From assembly GCF_003432485.1 (NCBI RefSeq), contig NZ_QVNQ01000015.1, forward strand, positions 58,841 through 122,840: a stretch of DNA of 64,000 nucleotides, written 5' to 3'. The DNA comes from Actinomadura spongiicola (GTDB taxonomy: Bacteria; Actinomycetota; Actinomycetes; Streptosporangiales; Streptosporangiaceae). Of this stretch, positions 1-9,466 are shown in pieces. The position numbers were made by a program, and so were the translations under genes. The notes under the pieces are model-generated. The model searched no databases and had not been told where the DNA came from. It saw nothing but the letters and a program-made list of their open reading frames with translations. The number at the start of each line of letters is the position of its first letter. The stretch's first letter is position 1.

Positions 1-1
1 G

Positions 2-811
2 GTCAGCCCCCCGGCGGGCCCGGCGACCGACCCCACGTTCGACAACGAGGTCCTCGCCCCGGCGATCGCCGCCTACGACCGGTCCGGCCCCGGCTCCGCC
101 GCCGAGGAACGGCTCCGCGCCGCCCTCACCTCGCAGCTCGCCCCGACCTGGGACCTCATGTGGCGTGCCGTGGGCCTGCTGCGCGCGCTGCCGGAGGGCG
201 CCAGCGTGCGGGGACGCTGGGAACGCGACCGGGACGCGTTCACCTACTACCACCAGACATTCGGTGAGGCGTATCCGCAGCCGCGCCGCGACCCGCCCGT
301 CCGGGCCGCGCGGCGGCTGCACGACCTCGAACGCGCCCAGGACGCCTACGACGCGCAACGCGCCTTCGACGACCCGCTCGTCATGGCCGAGCACCGGTTG
401 GCGGGCCAGGCGTTCGGCGGCGTCGTCACCGACTGCGACCCGACCCGCCTGGACGAGACGGGCAAACGCCCGAAACTCCGCCCGCATCTGCGCGTCTCGA
501 CGGCGGACCCGGTGCGGCTCGACGTCGGGACGACCGTGTGCAGCGCGGCGCGTCCCGCGCTCAAGGGGAGAATCGTGGAGTTGGGAGACGGCGGCGTGCT
601 GCTCGAACTGACCGGAGGGATGGGCCGCAAACTCACCCCCGAGCCGGGCGCCGTCCCCAGGGTCGGCGACCGCGTGTGCTTCACCTCCCTGACGGACGGG
701 TCGTTCGGCGCCGCGAAGTTCCCCGACCGCGAGAACACGCCGTGGACGCACGGCGGGCCGCCCGAGGAGTACGCGCCGACCGAAGACGACGCCGACGAGG
801 ACTGGTCGTGA
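2..811 (+). CDS. Hypothetical protein with C-terminal beta-rich segment, 5' end outside window
   Basis: The frame is open from the first bases of the window, so the N-terminus is missing; about 269 codons are visible. The first half is helical and rich in Arg, Asp and Ala. The last third alternates short strands and turns (VGTTVCSAARPALKGRIVEL onward), as in a small beta-barrel, and the tail is acidic (EDDADEDW). I do not recognise the family. The stop overlaps the GTG start of the helicase gene by four bases (GTGA), so the two are translationally coupled and probably act together. The beta-rich part could stand in for the barrel subdomain that the compact helicase seems to lack; that is inference only. 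Confidence 0.7.
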   Translation, partial: VSPPAGPATDPTFDNEVLAPAIAAYDRSGPGSAAEERLRAALTSQLAPTWDLMWRAVGLLRALPEGASVRGRWERDRDAFTYYHQTFGEAYPQPRRDPPVRAARRLHDLERAQDAYDAQRAFDDPLVMAEHRLAGQAFGGVVTDCDPTRLDETGKRPKLRPHLRVSTADPVRLDVGTTVCSAARPALKGRIVELGDGGVLLELTGGMGRKLTPEPGAVPRVGDRVCFTSLTDGSFGAAKFPDRENTPWTHGGPPEEYAPTEDDADEDWS

Positions 812-2175
812 CCGAACACGTGAACCGCCGTCCGGCCCCGGTCGGGTCGGCGGACGGGCAGGACCCGGCGCGGGAGGCCACGCGCGCCGTGGAGAACGTC
901 CTCGCCGACCTCGGCGGCGGGCACCGCGGCGTGGTCGTCGACTCCCCGCCGGGCGCGGGCAAGTCGACGCTGGTGGTCCGCGCCGCCGCGCACCTCGCCG
1001 CGGCCGGTGAGCGGCTGATGATCGTGGCGCAGACCAACGAGCAGGTGGACGACCTCATCGACCGGATCGCCGGACGGCACCCCGCCATCACGCTCGGACG
1101 GCTGTCGGCGTCGGGGTACGTCGCGTCCGAGCGGGTCCTGGCGCATCCCGCGGTGCGGGTCGCGCAGAAGGCCGACGACCTCGCCGAGCACACCATCGTG
1201 ATCGCCACGGCGGCGAAATGGGCGACGCTCGCGGACGGGTCCTGGCCGTGGGCGATCGTGGACGAGGCATACCAGATGCGCTCCGACATGCTGCTGCGCA
1301 TCGCGGGCCGGTTCGAGCGGGCGCTGTTCGTCGGCGACCCCGGGCAGCTCGACCCGTTCTCCACGGTCGAGGTCGAACGCTGGGCGGGCCTCACCTGGGA
1401 CCCGATGCGCAGCGCGGTGTCCGTCCTGCTGGCCCACAACCCCGACCTGCCCGTGCACCGGCTGCCCGTGTCCTGGCGGCTGCCCGCGTCGGCGGCGCCG
1501 GTCGTGTCTGACGCGTTCTACCCGTTCACCGGATTCCGCGCCGGGACCGGCCACGACGACCGGCGCCTGGAGTTCCAGGCGGGCGGCATGGGCACCACAT
1601 ACGATCGGGCCGTCGACGAGGCCGCGGCCACCGGCTGGGCCCTCTACGAACTGCCCGCCCGGCACACGCTGCGCACCGACGCCGAGGCCGTCCGGGCGAC
1701 GGCGGCGCTCGCCGTCCGGCTGCTGCAGCGCGGCCCCGTCGCGCACTCCGAGCACGGCACGAACCCGGTGGACGCCTCGCGCGTCGCCATCGGCGCCGCC
1801 CACCGCGACCAGGTCACCGCGATCCGCGCCGCCCTCGGCCCGCACGGCAACGGCATCACCGTCGACACCGCGAACCGGCTCCAGGGCCGCGAGTACGACG
1901 TGACGGTCGTCCTGCACCCGCTGTCGGGGCGCCGCGACGCGACCGCGTTCCACCTGGAGTCCGGGCGGCTGTGCGTCCTGACCTCACGGCACCGGCACGC
2001 GTGCGTCGTGGTCGCGCGGGCGGGCATCCCCGAACTGCTGGACGCGCACCCGTCCGCCGAACCGGTGCACCTCGGCGTGCCGGTGAAGTTCCCGGACGGC
2101 TGGGAGGCCAACCAGTCGGTCCTCGCGCACCTGGCCCGGCACCGCGTCCCCGGAGAAGGATCTTCGCCGGGTTGA
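808..2175 (+). CDS. Superfamily 1 (UPF1/Dna2-like) ATP-dependent helicase
   Basis: This 455-residue protein has the SF1 helicase motif set in order: Walker A PPGAGKST (about residues 47-54), motif II VDEA (151-154), motif III GDPGQLDP (176-183), a motif IV-like SWRLP, motif V with TANRLQGREYDV, and motif VI with LCVLTSRHRHA. The spacing fits the DNA2/NAM7/UPF1 group, which unwinds DNA or RNA with 5'-3' polarity, but the protein is short and has no obvious accessory domain. The GTG start at 808 is chosen because it overlaps the upstream stop; the frame stays open further 5' but runs through the previous gene. It probably acts in a complex with the upstream product. Substrate unknown. Confidence 0.85.
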   Translation: MTEHVNRRPAPVGSADGQDPAREATRAVENVLADLGGGHRGVVVDSPPGAGKSTLVVRAAAHLAAAGERLMIVAQTNEQVDDLIDRIAGRHPAITLGRLSASGYVASERVLAHPAVRVAQKADDLAEHTIVIATAAKWATLADGSWPWAIVDEAYQMRSDMLLRIAGRFERALFVGDPGQLDPFSTVEVERWAGLTWDPMRSAVSVLLAHNPDLPVHRLPVSWRLPASAAPVVSDAFYPFTGFRAGTGHDDRRLEFQAGGMGTTYDRAVDEAAATGWALYELPARHTLRTDAEAVRATAALAVRLLQRGPVAHSEHGTNPVDASRVAIGAAHRDQVTAIRAALGPHGNGITVDTANRLQGREYDVTVVLHPLSGRRDATAFHLESGRLCVLTSRHRHACVVVARAGIPELLDAHPSAEPVHLGVPVKFPDGWEANQSVLAHLARHRVPGEGSSPG

Positions 2176-2251
2176 AGATCGCGTCCCGGTACGAGGCGGG
2201 GTCCCGGGCGGATACTGTGAGATCCGGTGCCTCAGGATCAGGGGGAGGGAC

Positions 2252-2767
2252 ATGGAGGACATCGGCTTCATGTGCGCCCGTTGCGGCGGCGAGGTGCACG
2301 ACGTCACCCACAATCGTGAGGGCTCGCTCGACGGGGTCGGCTACCGCCACAACCGGCGGGTGGAGCCGTGGGACCACGAGCTGGAACTGGCCGTCGGCGA
2401 ACCCGCCCCGCGGGACCAGACCTGCGACTTCTGCGCGGCCCCCGGCCCGAGCTGGCTCTACTACCCCACGCTCGACCCCGAGGACACCGACATGTTCGAG
2501 GTCGAGCTCGACACCACGCACCTGTCGGACGACGACACCGCCGTCGCCGTCCTGAACATGCTGTACCCGTGGTACGCGTGCGACACCTGCTCCGTGCTGG
2601 TCGCCGACCGCAACATCGACCTGCTCATCGACCGGGCCCTCGAACTCACCCCCGTCGCCGAGGACGGTCCCGTCGACGAGGAGACCGTCCGAGCGCGCCT
2701 CCAGGGCTCCCTGTCCGTCTTCTTCACGACCCGCCCCGGCCGCCCCCGACCCTCCAGAGTGCTCTGA
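2252..2767 (+). CDS. Zinc-ribbon hypothetical protein
   Basis: The product has 171 residues and starts at ATG 2252 after a strong GGGGGAGGG site. Three CxxC pairs are visible: CARC at residues 8-11, CDFC near the middle and CDTC toward the C-terminus. With nearby His residues they suggest one or two structural zinc sites. The rest is acidic, with an alternating helix/strand pattern and no signal peptide or membrane segment. I do not recognise a catalytic domain. It lies 76 bp after the helicase and could be read with it or from its own promoter. The cysteine spacing fits a small cytoplasmic zinc-ribbon protein; function unknown. Confidence 0.75.
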   Translation: MEDIGFMCARCGGEVHDVTHNREGSLDGVGYRHNRRVEPWDHELELAVGEPAPRDQTCDFCAAPGPSWLYYPTLDPEDTDMFEVELDTTHLSDDDTAVAVLNMLYPWYACDTCSVLVADRNIDLLIDRALELTPVAEDGPVDEETVRARLQGSLSVFFTTRPGRPRPSRVL

Positions 2768-2950
2768 GCCCCTGGAGGAGTCATAACCGATCCCTGGACC
2801 GAACCCCAGCCGGGTCACGGTAAACCCGCACCATGGCGGCAGGCGGCCTGCTCGCAACGGGGGGTTCCAGGGGGTCCCCCCTGGGTCAACACTGTCGGGT
2901 GGGCTCATTAGGATCGTCCCGTTTTGGTGTGGCGGACGGGGGAAGCAAGA

Positions 2951-3643
2951 ATGATCATTGAGAGACGGTTTCAGGGGCCGGACGGCACGGGGAACGGTGG
3001 ATACGTCGCGGGACGTCTCGCGGGGCGCGTGCCGATCGACACGGTGACGGTGACGCTGCGGCGGCCGCCGCCGCTGGACACCGGGTTGACCGTCACGGCG
3101 GAGGACGAGCGCGGGCATCACGTGCGGCTCTGGGACGGGGAGTCGCTGATCGCCGAGGCGCTCGCGGGAGCCATCGTGGTACCGCCGATCGCCCCGGTCT
3201 CGTTCGAGGAGGCCCAGGACGCGGCGGAGAAGTTCCGGACGATCGGAAACCATCCCTTTCCGCGTTGTTTCGTGTGCGGACCGCTGCGGGAGCCCGGCGA
3301 CGGGATGCGCCTCGAACCGGGGCCCGTCGCCGACGGCACGGTCGCGACGCCCTGGGTGCCGGAACGGGTGCCCGAGCGGGAACTGGTGTGGGCCGCGTTG
3401 GACTGTCCCGGCGGCTGGTCGTTCGACGTGGCGGGCCGTCCCGCCGTTCTCGGCACGATGACCGGGCAGGTGATGGACGTGCCGAACGCGGGTGAGCGGT
3501 GCGTCGTGATGGGCCTCGCGCGCAGCCGCGAGGGACGCAAGCTGCACGCGGCGACGGCGCTGTACGGGGCGGACGGGCGGCTGCTCGGCCGCGCCGAACA
3601 GATCTGGATCGAGATCGACGATCCCGAGCGGTTCGGCGGCTGA
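2951..3643 (+). CDS. Hotdog-fold thioesterase-like protein
   Basis: The product has 230 residues, with ATG 2951 behind a GGGGGAAG site; the frame is also open 27 bases further 5', without a better site. The sequence GNGGYVAGRLA near the start, followed by paired strands, and the central PFPRCFVCGP motif are typical of actinobacterial tandem-hotdog proteins related to acyl-CoA thioesterases. The N-terminal half (to about residue 85) and the C-terminal half (about 105-225, ending AEQIWIEI) each look like one hotdog unit. It probably binds acyl-CoA or acyl-ACP. The general Asp/Glu of active thioesterases cannot be assigned by eye, so enzymatic activity is uncertain. It is convergent with the coiled-coil gene, 17 bp apart. 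Confidence 0.65.
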   Translation: MIIERRFQGPDGTGNGGYVAGRLAGRVPIDTVTVTLRRPPPLDTGLTVTAEDERGHHVRLWDGESLIAEALAGAIVVPPIAPVSFEEAQDAAEKFRTIGNHPFPRCFVCGPLREPGDGMRLEPGPVADGTVATPWVPERVPERELVWAALDCPGGWSFDVAGRPAVLGTMTGQVMDVPNAGERCVVMGLARSREGRKLHAATALYGADGRLLGRAEQIWIEIDDPERFGG

Positions 3644-3660
3644 CCGCGCCGCCCGTCCGC

Positions 3661-5151
3661 TCAGGGCCCGGTGAACAGGGGGTCCTCGCGTTCCACGCCG
3701 TTGATCGGACGAACGTGGGTCGGCGGCTTGAGCGGGTCGACGGCCTCCGACGAGGCGGCCGACGTGAGTTCGGGGACGGGTGCGCCGAACGGGGCCGGGG
3801 GGCCGCTCCGCGCCTGCGACGCGGCCGGGAGCGATCCACCGATCGGGGGCGGGCCCGGCGGCAGCGCGCTCGGCGGCGCGAGCGCCGTGGGCGGCGCGGG
3901 CGTGCCGCCGCCGGGCATCCGGCCGCCCGGCGGGATGTTGGACGACAGCGTGTTGTGGGTGAACTGGTCGATCTGGCGCCGGGCGCGGTCGGCCTCGGCG
4001 CGGGCCGCGTCGCGTTCCTCGGCGAGGGCGGTCAGCGCGGCCTGCTGCTCGGCGACCGACTGGGACAGCTGCCGCAACTGCACCGCCTGCTCGTTGAGCT
4101 TGGTGGCGAGCTCGTCGCGTTCGGCGACGGCGGCCAGGGCCTGGGCCTGCGCGGCGTCGCGTTCCTTGACGGCCTCCTCGGCGCGGGCGACCGCGCGGAC
4201 GACCTCCGCCTCCGCCTCGGACTGCGCCCGTAGCGCGGCGGCGCGCTCGGCCTCGGCCTTGCTGGTGGCCTGCAGGGCGCGCTGCCGCTGCGCCTCGGTG
4301 TCGCGCATCGCGTTGCGCAGGTCCTCGGCGCCCTGCTTGGCGACGGCGGCCTCGACGCGCTGCGACTCGACGGCGCCCTCCGCCTCGGCGAGTTTGGCGT
4401 GCACCGCGACGAGTTCGGCGCGGGTGCTCTCCAGCGCGGCGAGCAGCTCGGTCTCGCGGGCCGCGACCCGGTCGCGTTCGCTCTCGGCGGCCAGCTTCGC
4501 GGTCATCGACTGCTGCGCGACCTGGTGGGCCTCCTCCCAGGCCTGCTGCGCGGCGTCGCGTTTCGCGGTGGCGACCTTGGCCTCCTCGCGGGCGCGGGAG
4601 GCGTCCCGCTCCGCGGTCTCGGCGCGCTGCCGGGCGGCGGTCGCCTCCTGCCACGCCTCCTGCGCCTTGCGTTGGGACGCGTCGCGTTCGCTCTGCGCGA
4701 TGGCGAGCTCGCGGGCGGCCTCGGCCCGCACCTCGGCGACGCGCCGCTCGACCCCGGCGACGCTGAGCTCGGACGTCAGCGAGTCCGCGAGCAGGTCGGC
4801 GGCCTTCTCCAGCCGCTCGACCATCTCCCAGGCGGAGGCGACCTGGCCGGTGAGGCCCGGCGCGTCGCGTCCACGGTCGCGGCGGTCGTGCGCCTCGCGG
4901 GCGCAGGCGCCGTCGTTGTCCTGGCAGTAGCGGACGGTGCGGACGGCGCCCACCGGCTGCGGGACGGGACGTCCGCAGTTCGCGCACGGCCACACGGTGA
5001 CCGGGTCGCCCATCCGGGCGATCGCGGTCCCGGTGGACTCCGTGCCGGTGGACTCGGTTCCCCCGTCCCCCGCGCCTTCGGAGACCGCGCTCTGGGGAGC
5101 CGCGGCCGCCCCCACGGGGCCGCTATTGTCGCGCTCTTCGCTGTTAGGCAT
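3661..5151 (-). CDS. Zinc-knuckle plus long coiled-coil protein (paralogue A)
   Basis: The product has 496 residues. After a disordered Ser/Thr/Gly-rich N-terminus comes a Cys-rich knuckle (C56-x2-C59, then C76 and C83, with H88), then the segment LTGQVASAWEMVERLE. From about residue 105 to 400 the sequence is almost entirely Ala/Glu/Arg heptads (AEAERAAALRAQSEAEAE and similar), a long coiled coil. The last 80 residues are Pro/Gly-rich and disordered. There is no signal peptide, no ATPase motif and no membrane segment. A close homologue sits at 46,900-48,072. A scaffold or DNA/cell-wall organising role is possible but unproven. I prefer ATG 5151; GTG 5169 is open in frame, and neither has a strong ribosome site. 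Confidence 0.75.
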   Translation of the reverse strand: MPNSEERDNSGPVGAAAAPQSAVSEGAGDGGTESTGTESTGTAIARMGDPVTVWPCANCGRPVPQPVGAVRTVRYCQDNDGACAREAHDRRDRGRDAPGLTGQVASAWEMVERLEKAADLLADSLTSELSVAGVERRVAEVRAEAARELAIAQSERDASQRKAQEAWQEATAARQRAETAERDASRAREEAKVATAKRDAAQQAWEEAHQVAQQSMTAKLAAESERDRVAARETELLAALESTRAELVAVHAKLAEAEGAVESQRVEAAVAKQGAEDLRNAMRDTEAQRQRALQATSKAEAERAAALRAQSEAEAEVVRAVARAEEAVKERDAAQAQALAAVAERDELATKLNEQAVQLRQLSQSVAEQQAALTALAEERDAARAEADRARRQIDQFTHNTLSSNIPPGGRMPGGGTPAPPTALAPPSALPPGPPPIGGSLPAASQARSGPPAPFGAPVPELTSAASSEAVDPLKPPTHVRPINGVEREDPLFTGP

Positions 5152-5166
5152 GGAATGAACGATACG

Positions 5167-5178
5167 CACTGATCAGTG
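5167..5178. promoter_or_regulatory. 12-bp palindrome upstream of coiled-coil gene
   Basis: CACTGATCAGTG is a perfect palindrome 16 bp upstream of ATG 5151, in the short gap after hrpA. It could be an operator or simply overlap a GTG start at 5169. No equivalent lies in front of the paralogous gene at 48,072, which argues against a shared regulator. Confidence 0.25.
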
Positions 5179-5243
5179 TTACCGCAGCGTGTTGTGAGGT
5201 ACATGTGGCGACCGCGGGGACCGCCCGGGGCCGCGCGTCCGGT

Positions 5244-8200
5244 CTACAGTTCGGCCATCGCCTTGCGGATGCGTTTGTCTGAGACGGGGAAGCGCGTCCC
5301 GAGTTGCTGGGCGAACAGGCTCACCCGTAGTTCCTCCAGCATCCAGCGGATACGCCGCGCGGGCTCGTCGTCGCGGCGCGACGGATGCAGGCGCCGCAGC
5401 GTCTGCTGGTACTCCTCGGCCAGGACGTCGACCTGGTGGGTGAGCATCCGGTCGCGTCCCGGGTTCTCTGGGAGCTTGTCGAGCCGGATCTGCAGGGCGC
5501 GGAGGTAGCGGGGAACGTCGGTCAGCCGCGCCCACCCGGTCGCGGTGACGAAACCCGGGTGGACGAGGGCCGAGAGCCGTCCACGGATATCGGTCAGGGC
5601 GGGGACGAGCGTGAGGCTCGTGGTGCCGCGCAACCGCCGATCCACCTCATGCGCCTCGGCGAGGACCCGTTCGACCAGGGCGACGACCTCGGCGGTCGCG
5701 TCGTGCAGGTCGGCCCGGACGCGGTCGTACAGGGCGCGGAAGGCGTCCCCGTCCCAGGCGGGGCCGCCGGACTCGGCGATGAGCCGATCGGCGGCGGCGG
5801 TGACACAGTCGTCGAACAGGGCGGGGACGGAGCCGTGCGGGTTGTGACTGAGCGCGAGTTTGCCCTGGTTGGTGAGGCGGCTCTGGATGAGCTTCACCGG
5901 TGACGGGGCGTTCAGCAGTATCAGGCGCCGGGTGCCGAGCCACATGGCGCGCGCCTGCTCGGCCTCCGTCTCGTACATGCGGACGGAGACGCTGTCGCCG
6001 TCGTCGGTGAGCGCCGGATACGCCTTGACGTCGTAACCGGACCGGGTGCTCTCGTAGGTGCGGGGCAGCGCGCCGATCGTCCAGTCGGTGAGGCCGGAGC
6101 ATTCGATGGTGGACGCCGCCTCCGACAGCGTCCCGCGCACCTTGCCCGCGAGGCGGCGCTTCAACTCGTCGAGGTCGGTCCCCTCGCCGAGGGCACGGCC
6201 CTTCTCGTCGACGACGCGGAACGTGATGCGCAGGTGGGCGGGCAGCCGGGACAGGTCCCACGCCTCCCGCGCCACCGGGACGCCCGACATGGCGGTCAGC
6301 TCGCGTTCCAGGGCGTCCAGCAGCGGCTCGGTGCGGGGCGCGACGCGGTCGAGGACCTTGCGGGCGTAGTCGGGCGCGGGGACGAAGTTGACGCGCAACT
6401 GTTTCGGCAACGACCTGATCAGTTCGGTGACCAGTTCGGCGCGCAGCCCCGGGACCTGCCATTCGAACCCGTCCCGCCGGACCTGGTTGAGGATCTGCAC
6501 CGGGACGTGCACGGTCACGCCATCGGCGTCGGTCCCCGGTTCGAACTGGTAGGTGAGGCGCAGCCGCAGTGGGCCCTGCTTCCACAGGTCCGGGTAGTCG
6601 GACTCGCTGACGCCGCCCGCCGTCTCGTTGATGAGCATCGACTTCTCGAACCCGAGCAGGTCGGGATCGGCGTGCCGGGCCTTCTTCCACCAGGCGTCGA
6701 AGTGCCGTCCGGAGACGACGTCCTCGGGGACGCGCTCGTCGTAGAAGTCGAAGAGGGTCTCGTCGTCGACGAGGATGTCGCGGCGGCGGGCGCGGTGCTC
6801 CAGTTCCTCGACCTCGTCCAGCAGCGCGCGGTTCTCGTGGAAGAAGCGGTGGTGGGTCTCCCAGTTGCCCTCGACGAGGGCGTGCCGGATGAACAGTTCG
6901 CGTGCCAGCGCCGGGTCGATGCCGCCGTAGTTGACGCGACGGTCCGCGACGATCGGCACCCCGTACAGGGTGACCTTCTCGTGCGCCATGACCGCGGCCT
7001 GCTTCTTCGACCAGTGCGGTTCGCTGTAGTTGCGCTTGACGAGGTGCCCGGCGAGCGGCTCGATCCAGTCGGGTTCGATCTTGGCGTTGACGCGTCCCCA
7101 CAGCCGGGACGTCTCGACCAGTTCCGCCGACATCACCCAGCGCGGCGGTTTCTTGAACAGCGCCGACCCGGGGAACACGGCGAACCTCGCGCCGCGCGCC
7201 CCGAGGTACTCCTGGCCGCGGCGCTGCCTGTCCTTCTTGTCTGCGTCGGCGAGGCCGATGTGCGACAGCAGGCCCGCGAGCAGCGACATGTGAACGCGGT
7301 CGGGCGCGGCGTCGGCGGTGTTGAGCGTGACGCCGAGGGTCTTGGCGACCTGTTTCAGCTGGCCGTGCAGATCCTGCCATTCGCGGACGCGCAGGAAGTG
7401 CAGGAACTCGTTCTTGCACATGCGCCGGAACGCGCTGCCCGACAGCTCCTTCTGCCGCTCGCGCAGGTAGTTCCACAGGTTCAGGTACGCCAGGAAGTCG
7501 GACGTGGGGTCGGCGAACCTTCGATGCTTCTCGTCGGCGGCCTGCTGGTGCTCTGCGGGGCGTTCGCGCGGGTCCTGGATGGACAGCGCCGCCGTGATGA
7601 TCAGCACTTCGCGGACGCAGCCGTTCCGGTCGGCCTCCAGGATCATCCGGCCGAGCCGCGGGTCGACGGGCAGCTGCGCGAGGCGGCGGCCGAGCGGGGT
7701 GAGGCGTTCGCGCGGGTCCTTCTGGGACGGGTCGATGGCGCCGAGCTCGTGGAGCAGGTCGACGCCCGCCTTGACGTTGCGGCGGTCCGGCGGCTCGACG
7801 AACGGGAACGCGGCGATGTCACCGAGGCCCAGCGACGTCATCTGGAGGATGACGGACGCGAGGTTCGTGCGCAGGATCTCCGGGTCGGTGAACTCGGGCC
7901 GGGACTCGAAGTCCTCCTCCGAGTACAGCCGGATGCACACGCCCTCGGACACGCGGCCGCAGCGTCCCTTGCGCTGGTTCGCCGACGCCTGCGAGACCGG
8001 CTCGATCGGGAGCCGCTGCACCTTGAGCCGGTGGCTGTAGCGGGAGACGCGGGCGGTGCCCGGGTCGACGACGTACTTGATGCCGGGGACGGTCAGGGAC
8101 GTCTCGGCGACGTTCGTGGCCAGCACGATCCGGCGGCCGCGGTGCGGCTGGAACACGCGGTGCTGTTCGGCGGACGAGAGCCGCGCGTACAGCGGCAGGA

Positions 8201-9212
8201 CCTCGGCGCTCTCCCGTCGCCGGGTGAAGTGCTTGGTCAGCGCGTCGGCGGTGTCACGGATCTCCCGTTCACCGCTGAGGAACACCAGGACGTCGCCGGG
8301 GGCCTCGCGGCCCAGCTCGTCCACGGCGTCCAGGATCGCCTGGATCGGGTCGCGGTCGGGGTCGGCGGACGGATCCTCCGGATCGATCACCGGCCGGTAC
8401 CGGACCTCCACCGGATACGTCCGGCCCGACACCTCCACGATCGGCGCGCCCTCGTCCGGCCCGTCTGCGGACGCTCCGCCGAACCCCTTGAAGTGCTCGG
8501 AGAACCGCTCCGGGTCGATGGTCGCCGATGTGATGATCACTTTGAGATCGGGGCGGCGCGGCAGGATCTCTCTGATGTAGCCGAGGAGGAAGTCGATGTT
8601 CAGGCTGCGCTCGTGCGCCTCGTCGATGATGAGCGTGTCGTACTGGCGGAGCAGCCGGTCGGTCTGGATCTCGGCGAGCAGGATGCCGTCCGTCATCAGC
8701 TTGACGAGCGTGTCGTCGCTGGACCGGTCGGTGAAGCGGACCTTGTAGCCGACGGTGTCGCCGAGTTCGGTGCCGAGTTCCTCGGCGATGCGGTCGGCGA
8801 CGGTGCGGGCGGCGAGCCGGCGCGGCTGCGTGTGCCCGATCGAGCCGAGGACGCCGCGACCCAGCTCAAGACAGATCTTCGGGATCTGCGTGGTCTTGCC
8901 GGAACCCGTCTCCCCCGCGACGATCACGACCTGGTTGTCGCGGATCGCGGCGAGGATGTCGTCCTTCTTCTGCGCGACCGGAAGCTGCTCCGGATAGGTG
9001 ATCGCGGGCACGGCGAGGCGCCGCCGCTCCACGCGCCGTTCGGCCGCGTCGACGTCGGCGGTGATCTCCTCGACGACCCTGGCGCGTCGCGCGGCGTCCC
9101 GCATCTTCTGGGCGCCGTCGATCCGGCGGCGCAACCGGTGCCGGTCGCGCAGCATCAACTGCGGCAGCCGCGCCCGTACGTCGGCGAGCGGCGATCTCAC
9201 ACTCGTTCCCAT
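5244..9212 (-). CDS. hrpA: ATP-dependent RNA helicase HrpA
   Basis: This 1322-residue DEAH-box helicase has full family length. Motif I GETGSGKT (about 100-107), motif II DEAH, motif III TSAT, and motif VI in ASANQRKGRCGR are all present. After the two RecA domains come the HA2/OB region (LTPLGRRLAQLPVDPRLGRM) and the long C-terminal HrpA extension (DUF3418) that separates HrpA from HrpB. In Escherichia coli, HrpA rescues collided ribosomes by splitting them; the same role is likely here. I chose ATG 9212 because it follows a GAAGG site and begins the conserved helical N-terminus; the frame stays open for 60 codons upstream without homology. It is followed after 92 bp by the coiled-coil gene on the same strand. 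Confidence 0.93.
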   Translation of the reverse strand: MGTSVRSPLADVRARLPQLMLRDRHRLRRRIDGAQKMRDAARRARVVEEITADVDAAERRVERRRLAVPAITYPEQLPVAQKKDDILAAIRDNQVVIVAGETGSGKTTQIPKICLELGRGVLGSIGHTQPRRLAARTVADRIAEELGTELGDTVGYKVRFTDRSSDDTLVKLMTDGILLAEIQTDRLLRQYDTLIIDEAHERSLNIDFLLGYIREILPRRPDLKVIITSATIDPERFSEHFKGFGGASADGPDEGAPIVEVSGRTYPVEVRYRPVIDPEDPSADPDRDPIQAILDAVDELGREAPGDVLVFLSGEREIRDTADALTKHFTRRRESAEVLPLYARLSSAEQHRVFQPHRGRRIVLATNVAETSLTVPGIKYVVDPGTARVSRYSHRLKVQRLPIEPVSQASANQRKGRCGRVSEGVCIRLYSEEDFESRPEFTDPEILRTNLASVILQMTSLGLGDIAAFPFVEPPDRRNVKAGVDLLHELGAIDPSQKDPRERLTPLGRRLAQLPVDPRLGRMILEADRNGCVREVLIITAALSIQDPRERPAEHQQAADEKHRRFADPTSDFLAYLNLWNYLRERQKELSGSAFRRMCKNEFLHFLRVREWQDLHGQLKQVAKTLGVTLNTADAAPDRVHMSLLAGLLSHIGLADADKKDRQRRGQEYLGARGARFAVFPGSALFKKPPRWVMSAELVETSRLWGRVNAKIEPDWIEPLAGHLVKRNYSEPHWSKKQAAVMAHEKVTLYGVPIVADRRVNYGGIDPALARELFIRHALVEGNWETHHRFFHENRALLDEVEELEHRARRRDILVDDETLFDFYDERVPEDVVSGRHFDAWWKKARHADPDLLGFEKSMLINETAGGVSESDYPDLWKQGPLRLRLTYQFEPGTDADGVTVHVPVQILNQVRRDGFEWQVPGLRAELVTELIRSLPKQLRVNFVPAPDYARKVLDRVAPRTEPLLDALERELTAMSGVPVAREAWDLSRLPAHLRITFRVVDEKGRALGEGTDLDELKRRLAGKVRGTLSEAASTIECSGLTDWTIGALPRTYESTRSGYDVKAYPALTDDGDSVSVRMYETEAEQARAMWLGTRRLILLNAPSPVKLIQSRLTNQGKLALSHNPHGSVPALFDDCVTAAADRLIAESGGPAWDGDAFRALYDRVRADLHDATAEVVALVERVLAEAHEVDRRLRGTTSLTLVPALTDIRGRLSALVHPGFVTATGWARLTDVPRYLRALQIRLDKLPENPGRDRMLTHQVDVLAEEYQQTLRRLHPSRRDDEPARRIRWMLEELRVSLFAQQLGTRFPVSDKRIRKAMAEL

Positions 9213-9466
9213 AACCTTCGACGATTTCGACAAGGATAGGGTCCAGGCCCCCGCCCGCCCCGCAAACCTCCGCACCGTAGCCGGAGCGCCCCGCCGGACG
9301 CGATCCATTTTCCGGCGGACCCTTCGACAAACGCCGCCGCCCCCGACGGCATTCCGCGTCACGGGGACCGTGCGCGGCCTCGGGGGCGGCATGCGGGGCC
9401 TCGATCGGGGGCGGCATCGTCGGCCGGACGGCGGCGATCACCGCCCGGCGGGGTCCTTCCGCCGCC

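Noticed and set aside
1856..4993. Very long minus-strand open frame crossing several genes
   Set aside because: It is the antisense of the helicase, zinc-ribbon and hotdog genes and out of frame with the coiled-coil gene; it is Arg/Gly/Pro-rich, as expected for a shadow frame in high-GC DNA.
6234..9239. 1001-codon plus-strand frame
   Set aside because: It is a shadow of hrpA, which has full family motifs on the other strand.
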